Shown: positions 62,137 through 64,000 of the stretch, piece after piece | How positions within the stretch are numbered: position 1 is the stretch's first letter | How the letters are laid out: each line of letters starts with the position of its first letter | Assembly: GCF_015832195.1 (NCBI RefSeq) | Contig: NC_052018.1 | Location: forward strand, 55,799,666-55,863,665 | Length of the DNA stretch: 64,000 bases | Source: Motacilla alba alba | Lineage: Eukaryota; Chordata; Aves; Passeriformes; Motacillidae | Reading direction: 5' to 3' | Notes under the pieces: generated by a model | What the model was told of the DNA's origin: nothing | What the model saw: the letters and a program-made list of their open reading frames with translations, nothing else | The model's database searches: none | Translations under genes and position numbers: made by a program

Positions 62137-63434
62137 GTGAGTGTCTCTGACTTCCCCGTCCCTGCATCTCCCTCCCACCCCTCCTGCTCGGAGGTGGAGG
62201 AAACGGGTTCCCTGTCGCATGTGCATGTGTCCATGGAGGGGGTGTGTGCGTCTCCAATTTAGCGTTTATTTAGCACTGTTTTCATGTCGGTTCGATGACA
62301 GCAGTAACAACAACAACAAAGTTGCTGTAAAACAAATGTGATGGGAAGGAGCAGCGGAGCCGTCCACCGCGGGGTAGAGACCAGCTTTTACCCCGGCCCC
62401 ATGCGAGTTTAATTGCAAAAAACCAATCTGGTTTTCCGTGCGGACGGGGAGACTTTTTCCACGCCCAGCCGGACTTTCTGCCTCTGTCCAGGTGACGTTC
62501 CCTGCTGTTTTGCCCTCACCGCTCTTCGGCTGGGTGTTACCGGGGCTGCTGGGGTAAGCCCCAAGACAGGAGCGAGCCGCGACGGCTGCCGTCGCATTGT
62601 TCCCCGCTTGCGCCTCCCGCCCACTCCGGTGCGGCGGAAACGGGGGACCCGGGCTGCGCCCCAAGAGCGGCCGGGGCTGCCGGCCCGCCTGGGCTGGGCG
62701 ACAGGGCTCTGCCGGCCGCCAGGTCGCTCTGCAGACCGCCTGCCCTTGCGAGGGCCGGCGGCGGGGCCAGCGGCGGCTTGACCGGAGGCTGTGAGGAAAC
62801 AACATTTCTAGTGGCGAGGTCCCCTCCGGACAGAGCGGCGTGAAAACACATAGGGATGGCAGTCCCTTCCCGAAACCTGCGCTCGTCCAGCGAGGGTGCG
62901 GGCAGCGCGGGGGCAAGGCAGCCCGGCCGGGACGCGGGGGCACGGGCGGCAGCGGCAGAGGAGTCGCTCGGTTCCGCCGCCCGCCCTCCGCCCCGCACGG
63001 CGCCGGCAGCGCTCGGGGGTCTCCGCTGCCCGCCTGCCCCAGGGCGGAGCGCTGCGGGCGTGCCGCGCCCGGGGTGCCGGAGGACGGGGCAGGCTGCTTC
63101 CCACTGCCTCCTGGCCGGCAGCCGTCGCGGGGGCTCCGGCGGCTACTTTTTCGAGTGTCCGAAGGGAGGGCGGACAGAGCTGCCCGTTCTTTTTGTTCCT
63201 CTCCGTTTCCTCTCCCTGGGGGATGTCTCTTGCCCTTCCCCTCCCCCGCCTCGGCTTGTTTTTCTTGTGGTTTAAAGACAAAACGTTGCATTTTCGGGTC
63301 GTCCCACCGCGCCCCCGCCCCCGCCGCGGTCTCCGCTGCGCCGGCGGACGGGGCACGGGGAAGCCCCGGCACGGGGGTCCCGTCGCCTTTTGCACCGGCG
63401 ATGCGGGGACTTGTGTTTTGGTTAGAAAGCGTTT

Positions 63435-63442
63435 CCACGTGG
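63435..63442. promoter_or_regulatory. Palindromic E-box CCACGTGG
   Basis: A perfect CCACGTGG, the high-affinity site for USF/MYC-MAX-type bHLH-zipper proteins, within the unmethylated-type CpG island. It overlaps a donor-like sequence, so either reading is possible. Confidence 0.55.
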
Positions 63443-63450
63443 GTAAGGCT

Positions 63451-63496
63451 TGTGTGTGCATGTGTGTGCGTGTGTGTGTGTGCGGGTGTGTGCGCG
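63451..63496. repeat. Alternating TG/CG tract
   Basis: About 46 bp of almost strict purine-pyrimidine alternation (TGTGTGTGCATGTGTGTGCG and onward, ending GTGTGTGCGCG), broken once by a GG near 63484. It is a microsatellite and a good candidate for Z-DNA formation. It lies 9 bp right of the E-box. Confidence 0.9.
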
Positions 63497-63586
63497 TAGT
63501 TGATCCGCGAGGAGGTAACAGGATTCTCCGTGTTCAAAACTTGTGGGCTCCTAGCCATTAATCTCCTTCTCCTGCTGTCATTACAG

Positions 63587-63800
63587 ACACTTCCAAAGGC
63601 AGATACCCGCGGAGAGCCGCCAGCTGCGTTTCACACGGCGGCTCTCCCCGAGCCGCGGGGGCTCCGCGCTGTGCCCGGCCGGACACAGGGCTGCCCGGGG
63701 AGCAGCCCCGCGGCGCCTTCCGCCGGGAAGGGAGAGCGGGATCCCACGGCATCGCCGCTGCCAATCGGTAGTTGGCATCTAAAGTTTCATTTACATTTAT
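63587..63800 (+). other. Putative second untranslated exon, right end unknown
   Basis: It begins immediately after the strong acceptor at 63585-63586 with ACACTTCCAAAGGCAG. No convincing donor follows within the next few hundred bases, so the right end is arbitrary. The sequence may instead be a separate promoter segment. The frame open here (to 63802) has no recognisable product. Confidence 0.25.
63761..63768 (+). promoter_or_regulatory. CCAAT box
   Basis: CCAATCGG matches the NF-Y core on the plus strand. It is followed by the AT-richer segment AAAGTTTCATTTACATTTAT, unusual inside the island and possibly constrained. This fits a second, alternative start site downstream of 63770, but no TATA box is clear. 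Confidence 0.4.
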
Positions 63801-64000
63801 GAAACTGCCGCTCCGCGCCAAGCAGGCGCGGTGCTGCCGGCTCCGTACCCGCGGGCAGGGCTTGCAGCCGAGCACACGGAGGGACGCGCTCGGCTCACGC
63901 GTGGCGGTGTGAAATAGGTGGTGTTTACAAAAACCCTGGGACGCACGCTGTACCAGACAAGGGAGCGACTTGGCCGGTTCCAGTTTAAGTATGAAGTCAT

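Larger units (their letters stand above)
62137..63586 (+). other. Putative first intron inside the CpG island
   Basis: This is the span between the strong donor at 62137 and the strong acceptor at 63586. At the acceptor a pyrimidine tract, CTCCTTCTCCTGCTGTCATT, leads to ACAG. It is GC-rich throughout. Long open frames occur on both strands (430 codons on minus at 62266-63558, 217-221 on several others). They are low-complexity Pro/Arg/Ala/Gly translations typical of CpG islands and are not supported as genes. A further donor-like TGG then GTAAGG lies at 63442/63443. The pairing of this donor and acceptor is an inference. Confidence 0.3.
61435..63960. promoter_or_regulatory. Large CpG island, probable promoter region
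   Basis: Composition shifts abruptly near 61435 from AT-rich, CpG-poor DNA to GC-rich DNA dense in CpGs, and stays so to near the end of the window. Islands of this size usually mark promoters of housekeeping or developmental-regulator genes. Contained signals, each listed separately, are a G-quadruplex/Sp1 cluster, a strong splice donor, a strong acceptor, an E-box, an alternating TG tract and a CCAAT box. A forkhead-type GTGTTTACA lies near 63921. Direction is inferred as rightward from the donor and acceptor on the plus strand. A divergent leftward transcript is possible. I do not recognise the gene. Confidence 0.85.

Noticed and set aside
62266..63558. 430-codon minus-strand open frame, plus several 130-220-codon frames on both strands in the same region
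   Set aside because: All lie in the CpG island, where stop codons are rare. The translations are low-complexity Pro/Arg/Ala/Gly and include a His-Thr run made by the TG tract. Overlapping long frames in many registers point to composition, not coding.
1..64000. CRISPR array, tRNA, rRNA, prokaryotic operon or replication-origin features
   Set aside because: No regularly spaced repeats, cloverleaf box sequences or rRNA blocks were seen, and the DNA is clearly vertebrate nuclear.

Overview
This is vertebrate nuclear DNA, almost certainly from a bird. The DNA is AT-leaning and CpG-poor for about 61 kb. It carries CR1 LINE 3' ends of the avian type (13.4, 46.5 and 51.2 kb), an older archosaur-type CR1 relic (8.3-9.2 kb), and two copies of one avian endogenous-retrovirus LTR family (14.0-14.7 and 18.7-19.3 kb, in opposite orientations). 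The LTR type suggests a songbird, but that is from memory of the family and was not checked. Repeat density is low, as expected for a bird macrochromosome.

Layout. From 1 to about 61.4 kb I find no protein-coding exon I can support, no tRNA or rRNA gene and no CRISPR array. The stretch reads as a gene desert or a very long intron. It contains the mobile-element relics above, a perfect 39-copy CCCTT array (28.5 kb), several minor repeats, two clear hairpins (24.4 and 32.5 kb), and stretches that look like conserved non-coding elements (candidate enhancers) near 9.7, 12.1-12.9, 36.0-36.7, 39.6-40.3 and 47.9-48.2 kb. The enhancer calls rest on retained CpGs, homeodomain-type cores and absence of repeat signatures. 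No alignment was available.

From about 61.4 kb to the end the base composition changes sharply to a CpG island of at least 2.5 kb. It holds a G-quadruplex/Sp1 cluster, a strong splice donor (exon end 62136), a strong splice acceptor (exon start 63587), an E-box, a CCAAT box and an alternating TG/CG tract. This is most likely the promoter and 5' untranslated exons of a gene transcribed to the right, with its coding sequence beyond the window. I could not identify the gene. The long open frames inside the island, including a 430-codon minus-strand frame, are explained by the scarcity of stop codons in GC-rich DNA.

I found no undescribed gene system. The most distinctive items are the uncut CCCTT/AAGGG array, the 21-bp-stem hairpin at 32.5 kb, the isolated CpG-rich patch at 12.1 kb, and the promoter island with its single-base-loop quadruplex motif.
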